Shown here: in pieces, positions 1 to 10,109 of the stretch
How the letters are laid out: each line of letters begins with the position of its first letter
How positions within the stretch are numbered: position 1 is the first letter of the stretch
NCBI RefSeq assembly: GCF_902150065.1
Contig: NC_043987.1
Location: 27,975,987 to 28,039,986, forward strand
Reading direction: 5' to 3'
From: Myripristis murdjan
Taxonomy: Eukaryota; Chordata; Actinopteri; Holocentriformes; Holocentridae
DNA: 64,000 bases
Notes under the pieces: generated by a model
The model's input: only the letters and a program-made list of their open reading frames with translations
Database searches by the model: none
Told to the model about the DNA's origin: nothing
Translations under genes and position numbers: made by a program

Positions 1-849
1 GCCCGCTCCAAACTGTTCCCACAAGGTTGGGAGCATGGAATTGTCCAAAATGTTTTGGTATCCTGAAGCATTCAAAGTTCCTTTCACTGGAACTAAGGGG
101 CCAAGCCCAGCTCCTGAAAAACAACCCCACACCATAATTCCTCCTCCACCAAATTTCACAGTCGGCACAATGCAGTCTGAAATGTACCGTTCTCCTGGCA
201 ACCTCCAAACCCAGACTCGTCCATCAGATTGCCAGATGGAAAAGCGTGATTCATCACTCCAGAGAACGCGTCTCCACTGCTCTAGAGGCCAGTGGCGGCG
301 TGCTTTACACCATTGCATCCGACGCTTTGCATTGCACTTGGTGATGTGTGGCTTGGCTGCAGCTGCTCGGCCATGGAAACCCATTCCATGAAGCTCTCTG
401 CGTACTGTACTTGGGCTAATCTGAAGGTCACATGAAGTTTGTAGCTCTGTAGCAATTGACTGTGCAGAAAGTCGGCGACCTCTTTGCACTATGCGCTTCA
501 GCATCCGCTGACCCCTCTCCGTCACTTTACGTGGCCTACCACTTCGTGGCTGAGTTGCTGTTGTTCCCAAACGCTTCCATTTTGTTATAATAGAGCTGAC
601 AGTTGACTGTGGAATATTTAGGAGCGAGGAAATTTCACGACTGGATTTGTTGCACAGGTGGCATCCTATGACAGTTCCACGCTGGAATTCACTGAGCTCC
701 TGAGAGCGGCCCATTCTTTCACAAATGTCTTGTTTCACAGTCTGCATGCCTGAGTGCTTGATTTTATACACCTGTGGCCAGGCCAAGTGATTAGGACACC
801 TGATTCTGATCATTTGAATGGGTGAGCGAATACTTTTGGTAATATAGTG
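1..849 (-). mobile_element. Tc1-like DNA transposon, cut by window edge
   Basis: The right end of a Tc1/mariner element lies here; the rest is outside the window. Its terminal repeat reads CACTATATTACCAAAAGTAT on the minus strand, followed at 850-851 by the TA target duplication. Reading from an ATG at 714 toward base 1, the minus strand stays open for 238 codons with no stop. The translation has an N-terminal helix-turn-helix region ending in a basic RSGRPRK motif, then WSDESRF with the first catalytic Asp, then the Tc1 signature [15 protein letters not shown]. The second Asp and the Glu would lie beyond the window. This is a young-looking copy, but completeness cannot be judged. Confidence 0.93.
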
Positions 850-956
850 TATATACTGTTTATATTTACATAGGCTGTTTATATTTTTCTCTATATTTTT
901 ATATTTACTGCTTATATATACCCCGCGACCCTAGTGAGGATAAGCGGTTAAGAAGA

Positions 957-978
957 TGAATGAATGAATGAATGAATG

Positions 979-1020
<42 letters not shown>

Positions 1021-1189
1021 TTATTATTTATTTATTATACATATACTACTTACTTATATATAGGCTGTTTATTTATACTTATTATATATATACTATTTAT
1101 ATTTTTATTTTTATTTACATTTATACATGCTGTTTACATTTATTTACATATACTGTTATAGTTTACATACTGTTTATATCCACACATAC

Positions 1190-1224
<35 letters not shown>

Positions 1225-1320
1225 TGTTATATATCTTATATATCTTATATATCTTATATTCTATATTTACACTTATATTTACACTTCTTTTTCTGGTCTT
1301 TTTTTCGGGAGGGGTTTTTT
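957..1320. repeat. Microsatellite block (AATG)n and (TA)n
   Basis: An (AATG)n run near 957-979 is followed by long AT-dinucleotide and TATT-rich tracts to about 1260. The open frames here are low-complexity Tyr/Ile strings and not genes. Confidence 0.95.
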
Positions 1321-1430
1321 GGCTTATACCGGGACCTGAGTGCTAATTTCGTACCACTAGCATGTAAGTGTGAACTGGTATGACAATAAAGTTCCTTGAA
1401 TCCTTCCTTGAATCCTTGATATTTTATTCA
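1321..1430 (+). mobile_element. LINE 3' tail fragment
   Basis: The sequence ends in a 'TGACAATAAAGTTCCTTGAA' unit followed by repeated CCTTGAAT octamers, the usual form of the 3' end of a teleost non-LTR retrotransposon of the L2/CR1 type. No coding part is attached. This is a 5'-truncated copy on the plus strand. Confidence 0.6.
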
Positions 1431-1506
1431 TAATTATTACAGTTGAAATAAAATGTTTAGGCCTAACTTGACAGACTGTCCACTGCACCGCTTGTCGCAG
1501 GAAGCA

Positions 1507-3715
1507 TATGGATCATTCCATGTCATTTCAACAAATGGCCAACGCACTTGGATCTCAAAAAATTCTGAAAAATTCACCAGTTGTTCCGTGTTTATCCAAT
1601 AGGCACATTGTAAAATTTTTGTTTGCTCGGATGGATACTTTTTGAGATACGGCCAATTTAGTGAGGGGGTATGTGTCGATTTTGGTGCAATTTTCGCGCG
1701 TCCTTATTTTTACATCTCTACCAACTCTCTCAGAATATACAAAAACATCTGTCATACATCATAACTGGTAGGCATGCCAGCCCCTCAAAAATGGAAAACA
1801 AATTACACAGGTTTCATAGTCGACCATGTTTGGGCCTTCAGAAAACAACTTTGTATTTGCCCCAGCTTCTTGATTTTTTCAGAGCTTTGAGATACATACA
1901 TGGACTGTTCAAAGCATTAATGGTTAGTCAGATATATGCATTTTTTTTTTATATCCCAAACATGGGGCTATTTCACCACTCGCGAATATTGAAACTCCTC
2001 AATATTAGACCATTGTGGCTTGCTTTTGTGTATTCATTTATTGTTTATTATTTGTTCATTATTAACCGAAAATATAATGACCATTGCATCAGAAATGCAT
2101 TTATTTGTCACAACATCACAACATCATTTTCATGAAATTTTTACCAAATCTCTTAAGCTGCACGGTCCGTGTATGATTCGTTCAATTGATATTCAATTGA
2201 TAATCAAAAAACAGTAAAATGAAAAAATGACTTGATATTCCATAGTTTGTTTTTCAATGTCACACAAAAAACAAATAACAAGTCGTTTTTCGAACCTTTG
2301 ATGTTATGCTGAGGTCAAAAAAAGAACATTTAAAAAACGGTCCCAGGGCCGAATTTGATTTTGATATTCAATCTTTCTGATTTGTGTGCCCCGGAAGTTA
2401 TTAGGCGTATGGATTTCTTCATTTGTTGTGATTACCAGTAGGCTACGTTCGGGCGCTTACAATGGCCTCATTGGAGTCGCATGCTGACTTTATCAAGGAG
2501 TTAGACTCTCAATTCATGTTGATAAATTACGAAAAACAGCAAAGTCCGATTGGTTTGACAATTGTCACACTGCTTTTTCCTGCACAATATGGTCAATATG
2601 GATGGATTTGGGGGGCCCTGTCAGGAATTGTCCTAACTTTTCCCCCATATACGGCGCCCCTGCACAGGATTATTATAAAGAGACAATACCTTGCACACGG
2701 GTGATACCATTAATATCTTAATGTAGGATATTTACATGAAACGCCCCGATGGATCAGGTTAATTTCATTTGAACAACAGATTTCCCGAGCATTTATATGG
2801 GCTACGCAAACTTCAATCCACATCATAAAAATTAATCCACGGACCACCAAAGTAACGTTTGACTGTTTAATTAAATCAACTTAAAATTACTCTGGCACGG
2901 TTGGGGGGGGGGCACCTGTTAGGTGCGCCGCGCACACAGACTGCTGTAGGCTACTTTCATTATAAACCGACTTTTGTAATACGGTTGCAGCAGCACCATG
3001 GACACAGACAACATGGTTGATTATTGATTGCGGCCATTCGCTGGTAATCGCGCTGCGCACATTAAACGATTTTGCAGAGGCAGGAGGAAAGTTGGCATGA
3101 TTTACGTTGTATCCACGTTCGCGCTGCGTGCGTGACCGTGCATGTGCTCGTGCATGAACGCCCGTACCGTGCTGGAGCTCAACAGACAGATCTCAGATGG
3201 ATCTCAGGCTCAACATATAGATCACAGATAAACAGAACCGTTTTTAGTCAAAAGGGAAAAAAAGGCTCTTGATGAGCACTTCAGCGTGAGAAATCGGAGG
3301 TGTGGCGTGAGAGCGTGTGAAGCCAATCAAATGTGTGAGTCTCACGGCCAGTGCGTGAGAGTTGGCAGCTCTGCAGTTATGATGTATGACAGATGTTTTT
3401 ATATATTCTGAGAGAGTAGGTGGAGGTGTGTTATTGTACCAAATTTCAGTTTCCTATGTGGTGTAGTTCCTGAGATATTGACACCTGAAAATGGAGGAAA
3501 AATAAGGACGCGCAAAAATTGCACCAAAATCGACACATACCCCCCTCACCGAATTGGCCATATCTCAAAAAGTATCCATCCGAGCAAACTAAAATTTTAC
3601 AATGTGCCTATTGGATATATAAGGAACAACTGGTGAATTTTTCAGAATTTTTTGAGACCAAAGTGCGTGGGATGTCCTGAAAATTTGGTGAAATGACATG
3701 GAATGACCCATATGC
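1507..3715. mobile_element. 2.2-kb element with long terminal inverted repeats
   Basis: About 250-330 bp at 1507-1770 is repeated in inverse orientation at 3390-3715 with high identity, for example the shared segment around 'GCTCGGATGGATACTTTTTG'. The right arm has about 95 bp that the left arm lacks. The outer ends meet CATATG on both sides, a possible 6-bp target duplication. The interior has no long open frame. It carries two modules (2740-2905, reversed, and 3012-3178) that recur in the hAT element at 12530-12890. It looks like a non-autonomous cut-and-paste element of a superfamily I cannot assign. Confidence 0.7.
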
Positions 3716-3719
3716 TAGC

Positions 3720-4647
3720 TAGCTCGTTGGCTAGCTGGTTTGCAGTGGTGGGGTAGAAAGTGTTTGAGAAACTGAGTGTGTATAACTGTATTTTTTCTTA
3801 ATTTAATGTGTATTTACATTTTAAAAATATTTTAATCAATCATTGTAATATTTTTATTCACTTTAACAAATCAAATGCCTGCTATGGCCACTAGGGGGGC
3901 GCTTGTGATGGCCCAATATCCAGATATGTTTGAAATATATCCACCAACACATCTACCAAATTTTATGCTTTTATCACAAAATGAACGATTGTTGTGATAT
4001 ACTGAGCTAAGCCGCTCCACTATGAAGAAACTTGCACCTCATAGTATTTACTCCATGTTAGTTTGGTGTATTTTCCAAAGAGGCAAGAATACATCAACTC
4101 AAAACATGTTATCTACATTCAGACCTACTTGTTACTGGTGTATTTCCTGTCACAAACAAGAAACAAACAAAAAACAATCGAAACAACAACAACAACAACA
4201 ACATCAACAGCACTGAAAACATTTGGTCAGTCTCCGCCTTTGAGTTGATAATGCACTCAGTAAAGCTGTCGTTTTCACCAGTGGTGATCACAACACCAAA
4301 ATAGAAATCTGAAAAGCACACTTTATTGGAGGCAACTACAGAAGTACTCTGAAAAGTTATGTTTGATTAGGATTAAGTAACTCATTACTTTATAAGAGTA
4401 GTAGCATGGTAAAGCAAATATTAACTAGCAGCCAAGTTCATCTTCATTCTCTTAATCTATTTGTGTTAGTGTTCTGTGCCTGTGGTTTCTCATTTCTCCC
4501 AACTATGAGAGAGAATATCAGCTAGAAAGCATGATTTTACTGGTTATCTTTGTGATTACATATCAGCAGCATAATTTGTCATAAGACATATACAAATATG
4601 TTTAAGCTGCTTGTTTCTTGGACTGAGAAAACTGTGACACACATCTT
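3720..4647 (-). other. 3' flank of SULT copy 1
   Basis: This non-coding stretch is the conserved downstream flank of the SULT unit, on the minus strand. The block around 4020-4330 recurs beside copies 4, 5, 6 and 7. A canonical polyadenylation signal (AATAAA, seen as TTTATT at 4322-4327) lies about 320 bp past the stop codon. A short CAA repeat lies at 4184-4202. Confidence 0.6.
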
Positions 4648-5860
4648 CTAAGGTTGTGGTGGCAGCTCAGGGTCCCAGATGAACTTCAGTCCCATATCAC
4701 CCAGTCGCTCCTCAAGGATCTGATCAAACCTCTCACTCTGGGCCACAGTAAAGGTGTTCTTCCGGTCACCGATCTTACCTGAAAACAAATTAATTCATAT
4801 GCCTGCTGTCTGTTTACATGAACCTGAACATGATCTGCAGTTCAGATGATAAACTACCTTTGCGCATGAATTGTCCTTTGAGTATTCTCTCTGGCAGGAA
4901 CTGATAATTGGCCTTTGGGTCATTCTTCATGCTCCTGAAAGTAGTTTTCTCAACAATTTAGTCAATGACTGCCTCACTCAGGTTTTTGCCTAGGAAGCTG
5001 CAGATCTTAAATATTGCTGCCTTCAGATCCTAAAAGAGAAACACAATAAAGTAGAGAAACAAAATCAAGCAGAGCAGACAAAGAAAACTGAGCATTGTTC
5101 AAGAAATGACTTACTTGATGGTTCATATTAATAAACATAACTCACATTATGAATGAGCATTTTTGTTCCAGACTCTTCACCAGCCTCAGCTAAATGATCC
5201 CTAAAACTCCTCAGGGGAAACGTTGAGCCTGGCAGAGTTCAATCTTACCAAAATCATCTCTTCATATGTCAGGAAAAGGATGTTGTACTGGTCTCTCTTA
5301 AGGCTGAATTATGCTTCCGCGTAGGAAGAGCGTACGGAGGTTGTGCGAAGCTTACGGGGGTTGTGCGACCACCGCAGAGCCTTGCCGCGCGCCTCCCAAA
5401 AATTGTAACTACGCGGACCCTCCGCAGCCCCACAAGAGCTGTGATTGGTCCGCCGAAGTACATCATTTCCGGCATTTCGTTGCAACCGGTATCACATCCT
5501 GTTGTTGTGCCGGCCGACAGCGCCGTTTTTAAAACAACTGTTGTGTCTCGACTCGTCGGTTGTGTTTGAAAACTTTGGAGAGTGCTGGATCTCGCGGAAG
5601 AACGCCTGGCCGAGGAGGTGCGCAAGTACCCGCACCTATACGACTCGTCCTCTCGCCAAGAGCAGCGATCATACGTCACAGGGTCTACATTGGTGGGAGG
5701 AGAATTGCTCAGTGTGTTTCGCAGAGGTATGTTGGACACACACGCGCTGCGTAGGAAATGCGTGCTTCGCACAACCCCCGTACGCTCTTCCAACGCGGAA
5801 GCATAATTCAGCCTTTAGTATGCCACTTCCTGATGTGATCAAACCAGGATGATCCACCAA
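4648..5860 (-). pseudogene. SULT copy 1: truncated, transposon-broken sulfotransferase
   Basis: Only the last three coding exons remain: exon 6 4648-4778, exon 5 4858-5029, and exon 4 split into 5249-5300 and 5818-5860. Splice sites match the intact copies. Three lesions are visible. A 514-bp Harbinger-type MITE (5301-5814, TTA duplication) sits inside exon 4. Exon 5 has an in-frame TAA where the intact copies have CAA (VIDQIVEK). The conserved Trp of [11 protein letters not shown] is changed to Arg in exon 6. Homology to the other copies stops in intron 3 near 6083, so exons 1-3 are gone. By family, the intact protein would be a PAPS-dependent cytosolic sulfotransferase. This copy cannot make one. 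Confidence 0.93.
5301..5814 (+). mobile_element. PIF/Harbinger-type MITE (copy a), in SULT exon 4
   Basis: Perfect 14-bp terminal inverted repeats (AGGCTGAATTATGC and its complement) bound a 514-bp GC-rich element. The flanking TTA duplication (5298-5300, 5815-5817) is the target preference of PIF/Harbinger transposons. Removing element plus one TTA restores a 95-nt exon, so the insertion is precise. Inside, around 5583-5650, a frame reads LAEEVRKYPHLYDSSSR, resembling the start of a MADF (Myb/SANT-like) domain, a kind of DNA-binding partner protein carried by PIF/Harbinger elements. Two further copies lie at 33283-33794 and 55630-56133. Confidence 0.92.
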
Positions 5861-6083
5861 CTGTTTAATGACATGAAATTCCTATTCTTGGTTAAATATT
5901 CACCTCAAATCATATCTTTTATTGGATATTTTATGAAACACAATCAGACAATATCTGTGAATGAGGAAATATGGCCAAAGTGCTTAAGGCCATAGTCTGC
6001 AGATAAAAAAGTCTTACTTTTTTACTTGTTTGAACACCAAGGTGGCCCTCTTCACTTTCCACATCTCTGATAATCAGTATATG

Positions 6084-6582
6084 CTACCTGAATCACTGAA
6101 CGCAAAAGAGAGGGAATTCGCATGTAGCGTTGCACGTCACAACAACGCGCAATGTCACATGACATGACTGCTCAGAGATTAATTTATGACAATACCAAAC
6201 ATAATGTAATTCAGATTTATTTCTGAAAATAATCTTATTTTATTGCATTGCTTAAATGTTTATAGATATGTATACAGGGAAAAAAAAATATTGGACCTAT
6301 TTTTGACTCAATGTAGTGACACATTTCAGACACTAGGGAAGGCAATGCCCCACCTGCCCCCCTGCAAACTCCGCCTATGACTAAGAGGCAAAGTGAGCAG
6401 AGCCAGAAAAAAAAAAGATCAATGGATCAACGTTTTTTCTCTTGGAAATTTACCTTGCAAGCTGCCTGTACTGTACTGGAGATACGGAAGGTGAAAGATA
6501 CTATGTGTTTGTGTGCTGGATGTTTTAAAATGATATGATGTTTTGTTGAGTCTGACTACACAACAATGATTTCACCAAAATT
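6084..6582. other. Unassigned AT-rich spacer between SULT copies 1 and 2
   Basis: This 0.5-kb stretch replaces the missing 5' half of copy 1 and the distal 3' flank of copy 2. It contains no convincing open frame and no terminal repeats that I can see. Confidence 0.4.
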
Positions 6583-6749
6583 TGAGACAGAATATCAGCT
6601 AGAAAACATGATTTTAGTGGTTATCTTTGTGATTACATTTTAACAGCATAATTTGTCATAAGTCATATATACAGACATGTGGTGCTACGAAGCCCATAAA
6701 TGTTTGAACTGATTATTTCTTGGATTGAGAAAACTGTGATACACATCTT

Positions 6750-8655
6750 CTAAGGTTGTGGTGGCAGCTCAGTGTCCCAGATGAACTTCAGTCCCATATC
6801 ACCCAGTCGCTCCTGAAGGATCTGATCAAACCTCTCACTCTGGGCCACAGTAAAGGTGTTCTTCCAGTCACCAATCTTACCTGAAAAAAAAAAAAAATTA
6901 TATTCCTGCTGTCTGTTCACATGAACCTGAACAGGATCTGCAGTTCAGATGATAAATTACCTTTGCGCATGAATTGTCCTTTGAGCATTTCCTCTGGCCA
7001 GAACTGATAATTGGCCTTTGGGTCATTCTTCATGTTCTTGAAAGTAGTTTTCTCAACAATTTGGTCAATGACTGCCTCACTGAGGTTTCTCCCTAAGAAT
7101 TTACAGAGCTTAATTATCGCTGCCTTCAGGTCCTGAAAGAGAAACAAAATCAAACAGAACAGAGCAGAGAAAGGAAGCTTTAAACATTGATCGAGAATTA
7201 ACTTGTTTCATGGTTAATGCAACCATGAAATGCAACCACTTTATGCAACAGATCAAATGGATTTGACATGTATATTTCTTCCAGACTCTTCACGAGTACC
7301 TGGTCCCTGAAAATCCCCTAGGGAAACCATGAGCCCTGCAGAGCTAAATCTTACCAAAACCATCTCTTCATACATCAGGAAAAGGATGTTGTACTGGTCT
7401 CTCTTAGAATGCCACTCCCTGATGTGATCAAACCAGGATGATCCACCAACTGTTTAATGACAAGAAATCCATATTCTTGGTTAAATATTCACCTCAAACA
7501 TGAAACACAACAAGAAAATGAATGTGAATGAGGGAATATGGCCAAAGTGTCAAAAGCCAAAGACCTCAGATGAAAAAACTATTGCTTTGTTCACCTATTT
7601 GAACATCAGATTTTATTTATTTTTTATTTATTTATTTTTATTTATTTAACCTTTATTTTGACAGGGTAGGTCCATTAACAGCGGGCTGTCTTTTCCAAAG
7701 ACGCCCTGTACCCTTCTTCACTTTCAGCATCCTTGGTATTTAGTATATATTTTATAAACTCACCGTTCCCTGACAGATATTGCTCCAGAAAGTCCTCAAA
7801 GCTCTTGGGGGTCTCCCATGGTGGGAAGACACTGCAGAAATGGTAATAGGACACAATATTGTCCTTTGGATTTCGCATCACATAGATAATCTGCCATGAA
7901 AAACAAAGAAAATCGGATACCAAACTGTAATCAATTTATTTGCAGCTTAACTGCTAACAAATTTTGAGCAAAGTAGAATGTGAGTCTTACTCCTCAGAAC
8001 TGAGGGAGTCTTTTGGCATTCACGTGATCCAACAAGCAGCCATGATTTCAATAAAAAAATTCAACTTTTAGAGTTGGTACAAAATGCTCTTCCCTACATT
8101 GTGCATTTTGATGAACTAAATTGTTCCAATTTAATAGTCAGTCAGTTGCTCAGTCTGTTACCTTTCCCCGCTTATTCTTCAGGCCTGGAGGCATGAGAGT
8201 GGGGGTCATATGAGAGGACAAAAGCCGAGGAGAAGGTCGTAGAGAGTAATCTTCTCGACCCTCTTTGTACTCCAGCCATGGCATATGCTCAAAGTTGTTG
8301 GGATAAGCTGGAAGATCAGTGTCTTGCTCCAAGATGGAGATGATGATGTTCTGAGTCCATATGGTGCCTGTGTGTAAAAAGCTCAGAGACATCTGAATAT
8401 GGCTCCTACCTTATTATGACAGTGCATCGAGTCATGAAAGACTGATAAAAATTGTAGGAGTCTCATCTAAAAATTGCACTAATTATCTAAGAAGTCATTG
8501 TACTTACCTGACTTTGGATATGTGACCAGGAATATGTCACTGTCACGGATCTCAAAGGTCTGGAGTGAATCAATGTACTCTGCAGTGGTGTGTCCCTTGG
8601 TAAAGTTGTAGTTCTTATACTTGAACAGGTACTGATCAACACTGAGCTGTTCCAT
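6750..8655 (-). CDS. SULT copy 2: cytosolic sulfotransferase, SULT3-like (intact)
   Basis: A complete six-exon gene: exon 1 8508-8655 (ATG at 8655), exon 2 8162-8367, exon 3 7764-7890, exon 4 7355-7449, exon 5 6961-7132, exon 6 6750-6880 (TAG). All introns are GT-AG and frames join without stops, giving 292 residues. Visible motifs are the 5'-phosphosulfate loop TYPKSGTIW (45-53), the catalytic His in SSHMTP (102), the 3'-phosphate motif [13 protein letters not shown] (124-136), [10 protein letters not shown] (from 248) and the dimer motif [10 protein letters not shown] (256-265). By family it transfers sulfonate from PAPS to amines or hydroxyls in the cytosol; the substrate cannot be read from sequence. 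It is head-to-head with copy 3. The 127- and 95-nt exons are classic SULT sizes. Confidence 0.95.
7615..7660. repeat. (TTTA)n microsatellite in intron 3 of copy 2
   Basis: A run of TTTA/TTTTTA units lies just beyond exon 3 and is absent at this place in the sister genes. Confidence 0.8.
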
Positions 8656-9526
8656 TCTGACTCAACCAGGGAGATCCAAGCTTACTGCCACAGAGTCACA
8701 GCCTATATGACCATGCCTGGCGAAGAGGAGCAGAGATCACAAAGTGGTTGGACTTTGACAGGGTACATCCCATTTGTTTATCATGTTTTCCTTCCTCATT
8801 ACCTTGTCTACTACCAGATAGGAGGATTAGGGGGAAAATAAACTGAAGAGAGGAAAGTAAATGAGAGGAGGAGGGACAGTGATCACAACTGACAGAACTC
8901 TGAGTCCATTTTGGTGAAGTGACTCGATCACAAACTCCCAGTCTTATAGCCAAGGTTAGGGGTTCTCTTTGCTATTCAAGTTGATCAGTCGAAACAGTCA
9001 GAGGTACTCATGCTTGGAGAGAAAGGTTGTAAAAGTTCATAGTCAGTGGTGCAGCAGGTGGCCACAAAAGTTGAACAATCAACAAAAGCAAAGCACAAAA
9101 TGACCTGCCCCTTAAGAAGTACAAAGCATTATGAAAGACATTATGGTGTATAAAAGCTTATAGCAATCAGATCCAATTTCTCAGAGAAAAAGAAAGTTAC
9201 TGTCTACATTTAAACACAAACAAGTACACAATTTGAAATTACACTTGCAGGCCTTTCCTATTGAGCAATTTGCTACTTGTCCTTGCTTGACCCTCTTACC
9301 TTTCCTCTAGCACCATCCTCAGGCCAAACATATGAATTGCACATCATGTATCTCTAAATGAAATGTAATTGACAAGTAGTTTGCAAACCATTCCCTGGCT
9401 TTCCAAGCAATGAACCTCTCAATATTTGTAACCTTGTGACATTTTGTGTAGTGCTACTTTGACACTACCCCATTAAGGGGGAAGGCCTTAAAACTGACAC
9501 AAGTATAGCCAGTTCTCAAGATTCAA
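8656..9526 (-). promoter_or_regulatory. Upstream region of SULT copy 2 (left arm of inverted duplication)
   Basis: This region matches, in reverse, the upstream region of copy 3 (13136-13677) and also those of copies 4, 5 and 6, so it is conserved across the family. On the minus strand a TATAAG motif at 8943-8948 lies about 290 bp before the ATG and is kept in most copies, making it a candidate core promoter. Next to it is a GGTGA-AG-TGACC-like imperfect inverted repeat, resembling paired nuclear-receptor half-sites; here its second half is altered to TGACT. The promoter assignment is inference. Confidence 0.45.
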
Positions 9527-9968
9527 GATTTTTATTCGTCACATGCATGAATGTACAAGTACAGCAGCAGTGAAATGCAATGGTGACAACTCCAGCACTG
9601 TGCAAGTAAAATAGATGAAAACAGAAATAAAGTAGAAGGTATATAAACTAGGCAAAAAAAGTTCTGCGCCGCTTTTTCAGTCTATAATTTCTCCCCTTTA
9701 TTTATACCCAATAGTGTTGCATCTTATACCATTTTAAAGCTTGATTCGTCCTCTTTCCAGTGAGATGTAAGTTGTAAGGATCCTGCATTTCTGGAATGAG
9801 TGACACCGGTAATTGTGTGGGAAGCGACCAATTTTTTTTTTTTTTTGAGAAAACCCCCTCCAATATTTTTTCAGTTGATCATTTCTCCCATTTAACAATA
9901 CCGATTGGTGTTGTCTTTTATACCGTTAGAAAGCCTGATTACTCCCCTTTTCATTGAGAAATGTCAAT
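9527..9968. repeat. Spacer of the copy 2/3 inverted duplication: LINE tail and a duplicated 100-bp unit
   Basis: The start (about 9527-9660) reads, on the minus strand, like a LINE 3' tail ending in 'GAATAAAAATCTTGAATCTT'. After it, a roughly 100-bp unit starting TTTTTCAGT at about 9674 is repeated at about 9872 with clear divergence. This spacer separates the two arms. The right arm (from 9966) starts further in than the left arm ends, so the centre has been eroded. Confidence 0.55.
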
Positions 9969-10109
9969 TACATTTCATTTAGAGATACATAATGTGAAAT
10001 TCATATGTTTGGCCTGAGGATGGTGCTAGAGGAAAGGTAAGAGGGTCAAGTAAGGACAAGTTGTAAGTAAGGAAGAGTAGCAAATTGCTCAATGGGAAAG
10101 CCCTACATG

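Noticed and set aside
972-1346. Three open frames in the TA-rich block
   Set aside because: They are Tyr/Ile/Leu strings produced by (TA)n and TATT repeats; no codon bias or homology.
5269-5852. Several overlapping frames up to 174 codons on both strands
   Set aside because: All lie within the GC-rich MITE or run across its borders; the same shadows appear at the two other MITE copies.
7675-7923. Open frames over single SULT exons considered as separate small genes
   Set aside because: Splice sites and exon order show they are exons of one gene in each case.
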